NCBI RefSeq assembly: GCF_001746415.1
Contig: NZ_MEHJ01000001.1
Coordinates: forward strand, 1,613,001-1,677,000
DNA from: Streptomyces agglomeratus
Lineage (GTDB): Bacteria; Actinomycetota; Actinomycetes; Streptomycetales; Streptomycetaceae
Reading direction: 5' to 3'
DNA: 64,000 nt
Shown here: positions 50,325-59,210 of the stretch, one piece after another
Position numbering within the stretch: the stretch's first letter is position 1
How the letters are laid out: each line of letters starts with the position of its first letter
Program-made: the position numbers and the translations under genes
Notes under the pieces: generated by a model
What the model was told of the DNA's origin: nothing
Seen by the model: the letters and a program-made list of their open reading frames with translations, nothing else
The model's database searches: none

Positions 50325-51536
50325 ATGAGTGGCCGCAGAGCACGGACGGGGCACGACTGGGCGGTACTGACCGAGGCATGTACGGCGCTGCTCGACCGGC
50401 TGCCGGAACTGGTCGATCAGCATCTGCGCGAGCTGCACGCGCACTCGCCGCTGTACGCACGGGTCCTGTCGCAGGACCAGCACTGGCAGGAGACCGAGAA
50501 GGCGATGCGGATCGGCATCGAGGCGATCTCCGCGCCGAGGACGCAGCCGCGCCGCGATCTGGAGTACGCGGAGTGGACGGGCCGCCGCCGGGCCCAGCAG
50601 GGATTTCCGCTGGAGCTGCTGGTGCACTCCTACCGGCAGGCGGGCTACCTGATCTGGGACGCACTGCTGGAGAGTGCCGAGGGCCCGGAGGGCGGCGATC
50701 CGGAGAAGCTGGCGGTGCTGATGCGGGCCGCCACGACGGTGTTCGCGGCGGTGGACGCGGAGACGGCGACCGCGTCGGAGTCGTACCGGGCGACCGAGGC
50801 CGAGCTGCGCCACCGTACGGACGAACGGCTCCAGGCGCTGCTCGACGCGCTGCTGGAGGGCAAGGAGTCCGCCGGCCTCGCGGCCCGCGCGGCGGCCGGT
50901 CTCGATCTTCCGGAGCAGGGCAGGTACGCGGTGGTGGTACTGCGGCTGGAGCGGCGGGACGGGCGGGAGCCCTTCCACCGGCGGATCCAGGGCGCGGGGA
51001 TGCGGTTCATCTGGCGGATGCGTACGGACTGCGAGGTGGGGGTCGTCTCGCTGGGCGAGGAGACGACGCTGGCCGACCTGTCGGAGCTGCTCGCGGCGCG
51101 CTGTCCCGGGCCGGGTGGGATCAGCCCGGTGGTGGAGGGGCTGGCCGGTCTGGGCCGCGCCCGGCGGCTGGCGGACCTGGCGCTTCGGACCTGCGCGCCC
51201 GACGCCACCGGGATCGTACGGCTCGACGAGCGGATGCCGACGGCCCTGGTGGTCAGCCAGCCCGAGCTGGCGGAGCGGCTGGTGGCGGACGTGTTCGGCA
51301 ACCTGATGGGACTGGACCCGGCGGACCGGGTGGTGCTGCTGGAGACGCTGGACGCCTGGCTGGCGTGCGAGGGGTCGGCGGGACGGACGGCGGGGCGGCT
51401 CTACTGCCACCGCAATACGGTGTTCAACCGGCTGCGGCGGCTTGAGCAGTTGACGTCCCGTTCGCTGTCGCGGCCCCGGGACCTGATCGAGATGACGCTG
51501 GCTCTGGACGCGTTCCGGCTGTCGGGGGCGGCGTGA
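50325..51536 (+). CDS. PucR-family (CdaR-like) transcriptional regulator
   Basis: A 403-residue regulator. N-terminal about 1-170 is the RsbT-like/PucR sensor-like region (HDWAVLTEACTALLDRLPEL, VLSQDQHWQETEKAMRIGIE). The middle is a GGDEF-like region (about 180-320) and the C-terminal HTH_30 ends in GRLYCHRNTVFNRLRRLEQLT with RDLIEMTLALDAFRL. PucR proteins commonly control uptake or breakdown of nitrogen compounds and often regulate the divergent operon, here the ABC transporter. Confidence 0.89.
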   Translation: MSGRRARTGHDWAVLTEACTALLDRLPELVDQHLRELHAHSPLYARVLSQDQHWQETEKAMRIGIEAISAPRTQPRRDLEYAEWTGRRRAQQGFPLELLVHSYRQAGYLIWDALLESAEGPEGGDPEKLAVLMRAATTVFAAVDAETATASESYRATEAELRHRTDERLQALLDALLEGKESAGLAARAAAGLDLPEQGRYAVVVLRLERRDGREPFHRRIQGAGMRFIWRMRTDCEVGVVSLGEETTLADLSELLAARCPGPGGISPVVEGLAGLGRARRLADLALRTCAPDATGIVRLDERMPTALVVSQPELAERLVADVFGNLMGLDPADRVVLLETLDAWLACEGSAGRTAGRLYCHRNTVFNRLRRLEQLTSRSLSRPRDLIEMTLALDAFRLSGAA

Positions 51537-51547
51537 GGCGCGGCGCG

Positions 51548-51604
51548 GCGGGGCGGGCGGGCCCTGCGGGGCTTGCCCCGCCCCGCAGGGCCCGCCCGCC
51601 CCGC
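51548..51604. terminator. Very long GC hairpin between PucR and glycerate kinase genes
   Basis: Two perfect 25-base arms (51548-51572 and 51580-51604), all G/C apart from one T or A, with a 7-base loop (TTGCCCC). Convergent genes on both sides; it stops both. Confidence 0.85.
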
Positions 51605-51611
51605 CCCCGCA

Positions 51612-51632
51612 CGTCAGGTCAGGTCAGGTCAG
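51612..51632. repeat. GTCAG tandem repeat at the glycerate kinase stop
   Basis: Four consecutive GTCAG units on the plus strand run across the stop codon of the minus-strand gene; the last residues of the protein (FLT) are encoded at the start of the repeat. Confidence 0.7.
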
Positions 51633-52757
51633 GAAGTCGCGGGCGATGTTCTCCGCCACGCGTTCCAGCAGCGGGCCCGCCTCCGCCATCGACCTGGCCG
51701 GGTCCGGCTCCAGGTCGGCCAGGGCGTAGGCGCGGCGGATGCCCGCCCCGCCGAGGACCTCCGGGCGCAGGGCGAGCCGGCCGCAGACCGCGATGACCTC
51801 TACGTTCTTCGCCCGCGCCGCCGCCGCCACACCCGCGGGGGCCTTGCCGTGCAGGGTCTGCGCGTCGAGGGAGCCCTCACCGGTGATGACGAGGGTCGCC
51901 CGGGACAGCGCCTCGGCGAAGCCGAGCACGTCGAGCATGACCTCGATGCCGGGCCGGAAGCTCGCGCCCAGCGCGATCAGCGCGCCGTACCCGATGCCGC
52001 CCGCCGCGCCCGCGCCGGGCGAGTCCGCGTACTGCGGCCCGAGCACGGACGCGTAGTGAGCGAGCGCCGCGTCGAGCGTGGCCACGTCCTCGTCTGTGGC
52101 ACCCTTCTGGGGACCGTAGACCGCCGCCGCGCCCTTCGGGCCGGTCAGCGGGTTGTCGACGTCGCTGGCGAGGACGAGGTCCACGTCGGCCAGCCGCGGG
52201 TCCAGGCCGGACAGGTCGGCGGTCGCCAGGTCGCGCAGCGCGCCGCCGCCGGGACCGACGGGCTCGCCCGACGCGTCCAGGAAGCGTGCGCCGAGTGCGG
52301 CCAGCATGCCCGCGCCGCCGTCGGTGGTGGCGCTGCCGCCGACGCCGAAGACGATCGTGCGGGCGCCCGCGTCGAGTGCGGCGCGCAGCAGTTCGCCCGA
52401 GCCGTACGTCGTCGCGGTGAGCGGCGCGAACACGCCGTCGGGGAGGTGCTGGAGGCCGGAAGCCTCCGCCATTTCGACCACGGCGGTACCGTCGCGCAGC
52501 GCGAACGCCGCCGTGAGCTGCTCGCCGAGCGGTCCGGTGACCCGTACCTCCCGGCGTTCGAACCCGGCCGCGACCGCCGCGGCCACCGTGCCGTCGCCGC
52601 CGTCGGCGACGGGCAGAGCCTCGACGACAACGTCGGGGACGACCCGCCGCAGCCCGGCCGTCACCCGCTCCGCGACCTGCACGGCCGTGAGCGAGCCCTT
52701 GAACTTGTCCGCCGCGACGAGCACGCGGGCGGTCTCAGTTACTGCTCCGTCCGTCAC
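51624..52757 (-). CDS. Glycerate 2-kinase (GlxK type)
   Basis: A 377-residue glycerate kinase family protein: VLVAADKFKGSLTAVQVAERV at the N-terminus, VADGGDGTVAAAV, GGSATTDGGAGMLAALGA and LVITGEGSLDAQTLHGKAP, all conserved. Phosphorylates glycerate into glycolysis; glyoxylate made by the malyl-CoA lyase upstream can lead to glycerate, but a direct link is inference. Convergent with the PucR gene. Confidence 0.9.
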   Translation of the reverse strand: MTDGAVTETARVLVAADKFKGSLTAVQVAERVTAGLRRVVPDVVVEALPVADGGDGTVAAAVAAGFERREVRVTGPLGEQLTAAFALRDGTAVVEMAEASGLQHLPDGVFAPLTATTYGSGELLRAALDAGARTIVFGVGGSATTDGGAGMLAALGARFLDASGEPVGPGGGALRDLATADLSGLDPRLADVDLVLASDVDNPLTGPKGAAAVYGPQKGATDEDVATLDAALAHYASVLGPQYADSPGAGAAGGIGYGALIALGASFRPGIEVMLDVLGFAEALSRATLVITGEGSLDAQTLHGKAPAGVAAAARAKNVEVIAVCGRLALRPEVLGGAGIRRAYALADLEPDPARSMAEAGPLLERVAENIARDFLT

Positions 52758-53015
52758 CTTGCTATCCCTTGCTTTCGAACAGGCAGTCGCGCCGCCCCGA
52801 CCTTATCCGCAGGAAGGGCCGCCTGCCACGGGCGTCCGGCGTGGCCCGGCCCCCTGAACGGCGTGCCAACCCGACTTGTCATCTTTTGGCGCCCATAGTG
52901 GGTCGTCATGCGCACCGACCTGACCGGACCGCTCCCCGCACCGCCTCTCTCGCATATCGATGAAAACCGCATAAATCTCCCATACTCGACCACGGGAAGC
53001 GGGTAGACCCGACGC

Positions 53016-54077
53016 ATGACGCCACACAGCACGCACACGGCCGACCGGATCCTCGGCGGCTGGCTGGGCAGAATCGCCGGCAACATGCTCGGCAAGCCCG
53101 TGGAGCGCGGCGACTACTGGACGCGGGCGCGCATCGACCGCTATCTGCGGCTGACCGGCGCGCTCCCCCTCACGGACTACCTGCCCGAGCCCCCGGCCGC
53201 CACGGACGGTTTCGAACTGCGGCCGGAATGGCGGCACTGCGTGCGCGGGCGGATCAGCGGCAGCTGCCGGGACGACGACGTCGATTACGCGATCCTCGGT
53301 CTGCACCTGCTGGAGACCCACGGCTTCGCTTTCACCACCGAGGAGGTCGGCGAACTGTGGCTGCTGCGCCTGCCGTATCTACAGACGTTCACCGCCGAGC
53401 GCGCGGCGTACCGGAATCTCGCGAACGGGCTGCGGCCGCCGCTGACCGCCACCTTCGAGAACCCGTACCAGGAGTGGATTGGCGCCCTCATCCGCGCCGA
53501 CATCTTCGGCTGGACCAACCCGGGCGATCCGCACCGCGCCGCCGCGCTGGCCCGCCGCGACGCGGTGCTCTCGCACACCGGCAACGGTGTGTACGGCGCG
53601 ATGTGGGCGGCCGCCCTGATCGCCGCCGCGTTCACCGCGTCCGGGCCGCGCGCCGCCCTGGAGGCGGCGCTGGAGCGCGTACCCGCGAGCAGCCGCCTCG
53701 CCCGTACGGTCCGCCACACCCTCGCCCTCCACGCGGCCGGGGCCGCCTGGGAGGACACGCTCACCGCGATGGACGAGGAGACGGGCCGGCTCGGCTGGAT
53801 CCACGCCGTTCCGAACGCCGCCGTCATCACGGCCGGACTGCTGTACGGCGACGGCGACTTCACCCGGACCATCACGCTCACCGTACGCGGCGGCCTGGAC
53901 ACCGACTCCAACGGCGCGACGGCGGGCTCGGTGGCCGGTGTGCTGTGCGGGGCAGGCGGGATCGGACGGCAGTGGACCGAGCCGCTCGAGGACACGGTGC
54001 GCAGCGCGGTGTTCGGCTTCGACGGCGTACGGATCACCGAACTCGCCCACCGTACGGCGCGGCTGGTCGTCGGCTGA
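53016..54077 (+). CDS. ADP-ribosylglycohydrolase family protein
   Basis: A 353-residue ARH/DraG-family protein with binuclear-metal motifs: the N-terminal acidic set (CRDDDVDYAILGLHLLETHG, about 87-106) and C-terminal GGLDTDSNGATAGSVAG (about 288-304), both matching the family. It likely removes ADP-ribose from proteins, nucleic acids or small molecules. Start ATG 53016; weak RBS. An AT-richer stretch (52940-52985) precedes it and may hold the promoter. A macrodomain protein 5 kb away acts on related chemistry. Confidence 0.88.
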   Translation: MTPHSTHTADRILGGWLGRIAGNMLGKPVERGDYWTRARIDRYLRLTGALPLTDYLPEPPAATDGFELRPEWRHCVRGRISGSCRDDDVDYAILGLHLLETHGFAFTTEEVGELWLLRLPYLQTFTAERAAYRNLANGLRPPLTATFENPYQEWIGALIRADIFGWTNPGDPHRAAALARRDAVLSHTGNGVYGAMWAAALIAAAFTASGPRAALEAALERVPASSRLARTVRHTLALHAAGAAWEDTLTAMDEETGRLGWIHAVPNAAVITAGLLYGDGDFTRTITLTVRGGLDTDSNGATAGSVAGVLCGAGGIGRQWTEPLEDTVRSAVFGFDGVRITELAHRTARLVVG

Positions 54078-54194
54078 ATCGAGGCTGTCCGTCAGTCCCC
54101 GCGCGCCCTACGGTCTGTTGCCCCGGTGCCTTCACCCGGTGTTGCACCGCAGTGCACCGGCCGGACCACGGCGCGGCCCAGCATGACCGGCGTC

Positions 54195-54350
54195 ACCGAT
54201 CCTCCCGTCCCTTCGTTCCCTCCTTCGTTCCCTCCGTCGTTGCTCCTGTTACCCCTTCACCCCCGTTCCCTCCCCCGTCGCCCCGTTCCCCCTTCACCCC
54301 GTTCCCCCTTCGTCCCCCGGCCGTTCGACCTCTGTCCCGCTTCGTTCCCC
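54195..54350 (+). repeat. Polypyrimidine tract with CGTTCCC repeats
   Basis: About 155 bases almost purely C and T on the plus strand, with repeated CGTTCCCTCC, CCCTTCACCCCGTTCCCC and similar units. It is the whole upstream region of the secreted protein gene and looks non-coding. Such asymmetry can form H-DNA or be a long poly-pyrimidine leader. Confidence 0.7.
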
Positions 54351-54369
54351 GACGAGACCTGGAGAACCC

Positions 54370-55548
54370 ATGCGTACATTCGCCCGCGGAGTCCTGACCG
54401 TCCTGGCTGCCGGAGCCCTCGTGGCCCAGGGCGCCGTCGCGGCCGAGGCGGAGGGTACGAAGGCACGGCGCCTGCCCGCCGAGATAAAGGGCGGGGCGTG
54501 GAAGGCCGGGCACGTGCAGGGTGTGGCGATCGACCGCCGCAAGGGTTTCATGTACTTCTCCTTCACCAACCTCCTCGTCAAGACTGATTTGCGCGGGAAT
54601 ACGGTGGGGTCCGTATCCGGATTCACCGGGCATCTCGGCGATCTGGACTTCAACACGAAGGACGGGCGGGTCTACGGCTCGCTGGAGTACAAGGCGGCGA
54701 AGGCGTTCTACATCGCGATCGTCGATGTGGACCGGATCGACCGTGTCGGCATGGACGCCCGGACCAGCGACGTCGTGTCGACGGTCCACCTCCAGGAGGT
54801 CGTCGACGACTACACGGCCGACATGAACGGCGACGGGAAGTTCGACGGCGACACCGCCAACACCCCCGACCACCGGTACGGGTGCAGCGGGATCGACGGA
54901 GTGACCTTCGGGCCGGAGCTCGACCGCGGCAGCCGTACCAAGCGCGGCAAGCAGGTCCTGACGGTCGCGTACGGCATCTACTCGAACGTCAAACGGCAGG
55001 ACAACGACCACCAGGTCCTGCTCCAGTACGACGTGCGCAAGTGGCACCGGTACGAGCGCCCGCTGCCGGAGAGCGCGCCGCACACCAGCGGTCCGCCCGA
55101 CGTCGACGGGAAGTTCTTCGTCCGCACCGGCAACACCCGTTACGGCGTGCAGAACCTGGAGTACGACGAGCGCACGGGCAACTGGCTGATGGCCGTCTAC
55201 AAGGGCGCGAAGCCGCAGTTCCCCAATTACTCGCTCTTCGTCGCCGACGGCTCGAAGCGGCCGGAGACCGGCCCGGTCACCGGTCAGCCGACGCCGGAGC
55301 GGGGCGAGTTGCTGCCGTTGCTGCGCGCGGGGCTGCACCACGAGGCGTCGGACACGTACGGGTGGGAGTCCGGGGGGCAGTACGGTCTGGTCTCGCTCGA
55401 CGACGGCCGGTACTACCTCGTGGAGGCCGGCACGGTGGTGGAGGACGGGGTGACGAAGCAGACCGCGCGGGCGGTGCTGCACCGCTGGACGGGACAGCCT
55501 CCGACCCCGTTCACCAAGGTCGCGGGCGGTGGCGCCGACGGGAGTTGA
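54370..55548 (+). CDS. Secreted protein with EF-hand-like loop, function unknown
   Basis: A 392-residue exported protein. Signal peptide with Arg start (MRTFARGVLTVLAAGALVAQ), likely cleavage after AVAAEA. Mature part is beta-rich (HVQGVAIDRRKGFMYFSFTN is a repeat-like blade as in beta-propellers). At about 158-169 the loop DMNGDGKFDGDT fits the calcium-binding D-x-N/D-x-D-G-x-x-D pattern. I recognise no catalytic site. It follows the polypyrimidine tract and has GAGACCTGGAG as RBS. Confidence 0.72.
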   Translation: MRTFARGVLTVLAAGALVAQGAVAAEAEGTKARRLPAEIKGGAWKAGHVQGVAIDRRKGFMYFSFTNLLVKTDLRGNTVGSVSGFTGHLGDLDFNTKDGRVYGSLEYKAAKAFYIAIVDVDRIDRVGMDARTSDVVSTVHLQEVVDDYTADMNGDGKFDGDTANTPDHRYGCSGIDGVTFGPELDRGSRTKRGKQVLTVAYGIYSNVKRQDNDHQVLLQYDVRKWHRYERPLPESAPHTSGPPDVDGKFFVRTGNTRYGVQNLEYDERTGNWLMAVYKGAKPQFPNYSLFVADGSKRPETGPVTGQPTPERGELLPLLRAGLHHEASDTYGWESGGQYGLVSLDDGRYYLVEAGTVVEDGVTKQTARAVLHRWTGQPPTPFTKVAGGGADGS

Positions 55549-55570
55549 CCCGGCGCGGGAGGGGAGCGTC

Positions 55571-55592
55571 CGTGCCCGCCCGGGCGGGCACG
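55571..55592 (+). terminator. Hairpin after the secreted protein gene
   Basis: A fully self-complementary 22-base stretch (CGTGCCCGCCC then its complement) 23 bases past the stop codon. Together with the next hairpin it forms a double terminator. Confidence 0.6.
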
Positions 55593-55615
55593 GCGTTCCG
55601 TTCCCCCGGCTCCCG

Positions 55616-55651
55616 TCTCCGACGGCGGCCGCGCCGGGCCGCCGTCGGAGA
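55616..55651. terminator. Second terminator, before the beta-lactamase-like gene end
   Basis: Perfect 15-base arms (TCTCCGACGGCGGCC and complement), loop GCGCCG. Between convergent genes; ends the minus-strand beta-lactamase-like gene. Confidence 0.8.
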
Positions 55652-55660
55652 GGTGTCGCC

Positions 55661-56849
55661 TCAGCGGCGCAGCAGCTCGCAGACGAAGTCCTCCTGGACG
55701 TCGCGCATCTGAGCCACGAGGTCCGGTGTGGTGGCCTCGCCGAGCTGGGTGGTGAGCGAGAGCGTCACGGAGCGCTTGCCGTCGGGCGTGGCCGCGGCGA
55801 ACTGCGTGTAGCCGAGGATGGTGCCCGTGTGGCCGTAGACCACGCCGCAGCGGGTCTTGTAGCGGAACAGCGCCAGGCCGGCCTTGTTGTGGCCGGGCCC
55901 GGGGTTCACCGAGGAGCCCTCGACCCACTTCGTCTGCTGCTTGCGGGTCTTCTCCGACACGAGCGCACCGCCCGCGTAGGCACGCATGAAGGCGTTGAGG
56001 TCGTTCGGCGTGGAGACCACCCCGCCGGATGCCCACACCGCCGACATGCTGAGGTCGGTGCTGACGTCCTGCGGCTCCCCCTGCTCGAAGACGTAACCGT
56101 GCAGGTAGGGACCGGGGAACCGGTACCCGCGCGGCAACTTGGTGTCGCGCAGCCCGAGCGGCCGCAGGACCAGCCGGTACAGCACTTCCTCGTACGGACG
56201 GCCGTCACCGCCTCGACCATCAGGGCCACGGCGATGTTGTCGGAGTTGGAGTACTGGTAGCGGGAGCCGGGCCGGAAGCGCAGGGGCTCGCCGGCGACGA
56301 AGTCCAGCAGCCGTCGCGAGTCGAACTCCCGGCGCGGGTCGGCCTGGAGCAGCTCCGCGAACTCGCCGGACTCGCTGAAGTCGGGCATTCCGCTGGTGTG
56401 CTGGAGGAGCTGGCGAAGGGTCACCTTGTGCCAGGCCCTGGGCAGGTGGGGCAGCCGTTTGCCGATCGTGTCGTCGAGCCGCAGCTTGCCGCGGTCGACG
56501 AGCTGGAGGGCGACGGCCCCGCTGAACGCCTTGGCGACGCTGGCCAGACGCATGTGGTCGGTGGGCTGCGGCGGCTGCCCGGTCCGCACGTCCGCCACAC
56601 CGGCGCGGTAGACCTTCACGTCCTTGCCCGCTGGAGCAGGGCGATGGCTCCGGGCGGCCCCTCCGGGGCGCGTACCAGGCCCTCCAGAGCCGCGCGCAAT
56701 TCACGGTCGCCGCGTTCGTCAGGACGCTGACCGTCGGCCCGCGCCGGCCCGGCGAGGAGGCCGAGCGCGCAGGCACCGGCCGCGATCAGGGCGGCGGGTC
56801 TCAGTCGGAAAGGGGTGGGGCGATCGCGGCGGGTGGGTGCTGACGGCAT
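55661..56849 (-). pseudogene. Serine beta-lactamase-like hydrolase, two frameshifts
   Basis: A secreted class C beta-lactamase/D-alanyl-D-alanine carboxypeptidase-fold protein. It has a signal peptide (RPAALIAAGACALGLLAGPARA), the nucleophile SVAK in RLASVAKAFSGAV, and YSN in YQYSNSDNIAVALM. The frame changes twice: near 56628 (…LLQR to GKDVKVYRAG) and near 56204 (…EAVT to GRPYEEVLYRLVL). Each fits one lost G (minus strand) in a G run; restoring both gives about 397 residues. Start ATG 56849 has AGGAGG upstream. Either decayed or an assembly fault. Confidence 0.8.
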
Positions 56850-56986
56850 GCCGGCGTACCTCCTGGAAGTCGTCGCGCCCGGCACCTGCCGGGTCGCTCA
56901 GGGCCAGCATCGGGCGGCCTGCGCGGCGCCGCCCGGCCGTGTAGGCCGTCTGGCCCGGTCCGGTACACCGGTCGACGCCCACGCCC

Positions 56987-57080
56987 CGCCCGGACCACCC
57001 GCACGACGCCCACCGCCCCGCACCGACCACCCGCACGACGCCCACCGCCTCGCCCGGACCGCCAGCACGACGCCCCCGCC
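56987..57080. repeat. 32-bp tandem repeat upstream of the beta-lactamase-like gene
   Basis: A 25-base block starting GACCACCCGCAC occurs identically at 56993-57017 and 57025-57049 (period 32), with a third degenerate copy from about 57058. It lies in the 293-base non-coding gap between ogt and the beta-lactamase-like gene, in which I see no gene. Confidence 0.7.
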
Positions 57081-57142
57081 CAGCCGGGCCACCGGCGCGC
57101 GTCGTCCGTCGGCGGCAGTGCGGCGGCGCGTCTCCGGGCGCT

Positions 57143-57685
57143 TCAGAAGAGCCGGTCGTCGGCCGGGGCCGGCCCTCCCGCCTCGAACGCCAGCAGCCTC
57201 CGCTTGCGCTCGAGGCCGCCGCCGTAGCCGGTGAGGCTCCCCGCCGCACCGATGACCCGGTGGCACGGCACGATGATGCCGACCGGGTTCTTTCCGTTGG
57301 CGAGGCCCACCGCCCGGGAGGCCGCCGGGTTGCCGAGGCGCTCGGCCAGTTCGCCGTACGTCCAGGTCTCGCCGTACGGGATCCGCCGGAGCTGCTCCCA
57401 GACGCTGCGCTGGAACGGCGTGCCGCCGAGGCTCAGCTCCAGGTCGAACTCCTTCAGCTCGCCCGCGAAGTACGCGTCGAGCTGCCGCACCGCCTCCAGC
57501 AGGATCCCCGGCGTCCGCTCCCCGAAGGACTCCTCGGGCGGCCGGTGACGCTGATCCGTCATGTAGAGGCCCGACAGGCGGCCGTCGGTGGCGACCAGGG
57601 TGAGCGGCCCGTACGGACTGTCGATCACGCTGTGCTGTTTCCGTCGCGTCCCCGGCCGCACACCCGGGTTCAGGTCCGTGCTCAT
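57143..57685 (-). CDS. ogt: Methylated-DNA-protein cysteine methyltransferase
   Basis: A 180-residue O6-alkylguanine DNA repair protein. Acceptor Cys141 in the PCHRVIG motif; the GTPFQRSVWEQLRRIPYGETWTYG block is the DNA-binding helix region. One-time suicide transfer of alkyl groups from DNA. It follows the Ada-AlkA gene by 11 bases and probably forms an operon with it. Confidence 0.93.
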   Translation of the reverse strand: MSTDLNPGVRPGTRRKQHSVIDSPYGPLTLVATDGRLSGLYMTDQRHRPPEESFGERTPGILLEAVRQLDAYFAGELKEFDLELSLGGTPFQRSVWEQLRRIPYGETWTYGELAERLGNPAASRAVGLANGKNPVGIIVPCHRVIGAAGSLTGYGGGLERKRRLLAFEAGGPAPADDRLF

Positions 57686-57696
57686 GTACGCGCTCC

Positions 57697-59160
57697 TCAA
57701 GCCGGCAGGTTGTTGATGGGATGGTCGTCGGTGGCCCACAGGTACTGGACGGCGTACGCCCGCCACGGCCGCCAGGCCGCCGCCCGGGCGGTGAACGCGG
57801 CCGGGGTCGACGGCAGGCCCAGTTCCCGCGCCGCGCGCCGGACCCCGAGGTCGGTCGCCAGGAACGCGTCCGGGTCGCCGAGGGCGCGCATCGCGATCAC
57901 CTCGACCGTCCACGGCCCGAAGCCGGGCAGCGCCATGAGGCGGCTCCGCGCCTGGTCCCAGTCGCTGTCGATGTCGAGCCGCAGGCTTCCGTCGGCGAGC
58001 GAGGAGACCAGCGTCGTCAAGGTGGTGCGGCGGCTGCGGGGCAGGGCCAGCGACTCGGGGTCGAGGGCGGCCAGGCGGTCCGGGTCCGGGAAGAGGTGGG
58101 TGAGCCCGCCGGCCGGATCGTCGACCGGTGTGCCGTGCGCGGTCACCAGGCGGGCGGCGTGCGTGCGTGCCGCGGCCGTCGACACCTGCTGGCCCAGCAC
58201 CGCCCGTACGGCGAACTCCGCCGCGTCGGTCGTCCGCGGCACCCTGCGCCCTGGTGCCTTGTCCACGAGCGGGGCGAGCAGCGGGTCGGTGCGCAACTGG
58301 TCGTCGATGGCGACGGGGTCGGCGTCGAGGTCGAGCAGCCGGCGGCAGCGGCTGATGGCGATGGTCAGGTCGCGCAGGTCGGTGAGGGACAGCAGGCAGC
58401 CGATGTGGTCGGGCCACGGGGTGAGCGTCGCGATGCCGTGGCCGTACGGCAGGCTCAGGGTGCGGCGGTAGGCGCCGTCGCGCCACTCCTCCACGCCCGG
58501 TACGGCGGTCGCGGCGAGGTGGCCGAACAGGTTGGTGGGGTTGAGCGGGGCCCGGAACGGCAGCCGCAGCGAGATCGCGCCCGGCGTCCGCGGCTGCTTC
58601 CCGCGTCGGCTGCGCAGTTCGCCCGGCGACAGGGCGAAGACCTCGCGGACCGTGTCGTTGAAGGTACGTACGGACGAGAACCCGGCGGCGAAGGCCACGT
58701 CGGCCATGGGCAGCGGCGTCGTCTCGATGAGGAGGCGGGCGGTCTGGGCGCGCTGCGCCCGGGCGAGGGCGAGGGGTCCCGCGCCCAGTTCGGCCAGCAG
58801 CTGGCGCTCGATCTGCCGGGTGCTGTAGCCGAGCCGGGCGGCGAGTCCGGGGACTCCTTCGCGGTCGACGACGCCGTCGCCGATCAGGCGCATGGCGCGG
58901 GCGACGGCATCGGCGCGGGCGTTCCACTCCGGAGAGCCGGGGCTCGTGTCGGGCCGGCAGCGCTTGCAGGCCCGGAACCCGGCCTGCTGGCAGGCTGCCG
59001 CGCTCGGGTAGAAGGTCATGTTGGCGACCTTGGGCGGCACCACGGGGCAGCTGGGGCGGCAGTAGATCCGAGTGGTCAGGACGGCGGTGAAGAACCAGCC
59101 GTCGAAGCGCGCGTCCTTGGACTGGACGGCGCGTACGCATCGCTCGGTGTCGGTGTGCAT
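57697..59160 (-). CDS. Ada regulatory domain fused to AlkA glycosylase
   Basis: A 487-residue fusion. Residues about 5-75 are the Ada N-terminal zinc domain (Cys34, Cys38, Cys65, Cys68), which senses methyl phosphotriesters. Residues 80-170 are an AraC-type HTH (GYSTRQIERQLLAELGAGPLALARA). Residues 200-480 are an AlkA/HhH-GPD 3-methyladenine glycosylase (LPGFGPWTVEVIAMRALG, DAFLATDLG with the catalytic Asp). Thus it is a methyl sensor and base-removal enzyme in one. Operon with ogt. Confidence 0.92.
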   Translation of the reverse strand: MHTDTERCVRAVQSKDARFDGWFFTAVLTTRIYCRPSCPVVPPKVANMTFYPSAAACQQAGFRACKRCRPDTSPGSPEWNARADAVARAMRLIGDGVVDREGVPGLAARLGYSTRQIERQLLAELGAGPLALARAQRAQTARLLIETTPLPMADVAFAAGFSSVRTFNDTVREVFALSPGELRSRRGKQPRTPGAISLRLPFRAPLNPTNLFGHLAATAVPGVEEWRDGAYRRTLSLPYGHGIATLTPWPDHIGCLLSLTDLRDLTIAISRCRRLLDLDADPVAIDDQLRTDPLLAPLVDKAPGRRVPRTTDAAEFAVRAVLGQQVSTAAARTHAARLVTAHGTPVDDPAGGLTHLFPDPDRLAALDPESLALPRSRRTTLTTLVSSLADGSLRLDIDSDWDQARSRLMALPGFGPWTVEVIAMRALGDPDAFLATDLGVRRAARELGLPSTPAAFTARAAAWRPWRAYAVQYLWATDDHPINNLPA

Positions 59161-59210
59161 GGCTCAAGCATCGGGCACGCCGCATGTCCGGGGCTGGCGA
59201 GAATCCGACA

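Noticed and set aside
56987..57080. CRISPR array
   Set aside because: Only two to three direct repeats with short, repeat-like spacers and no cas genes in the window.
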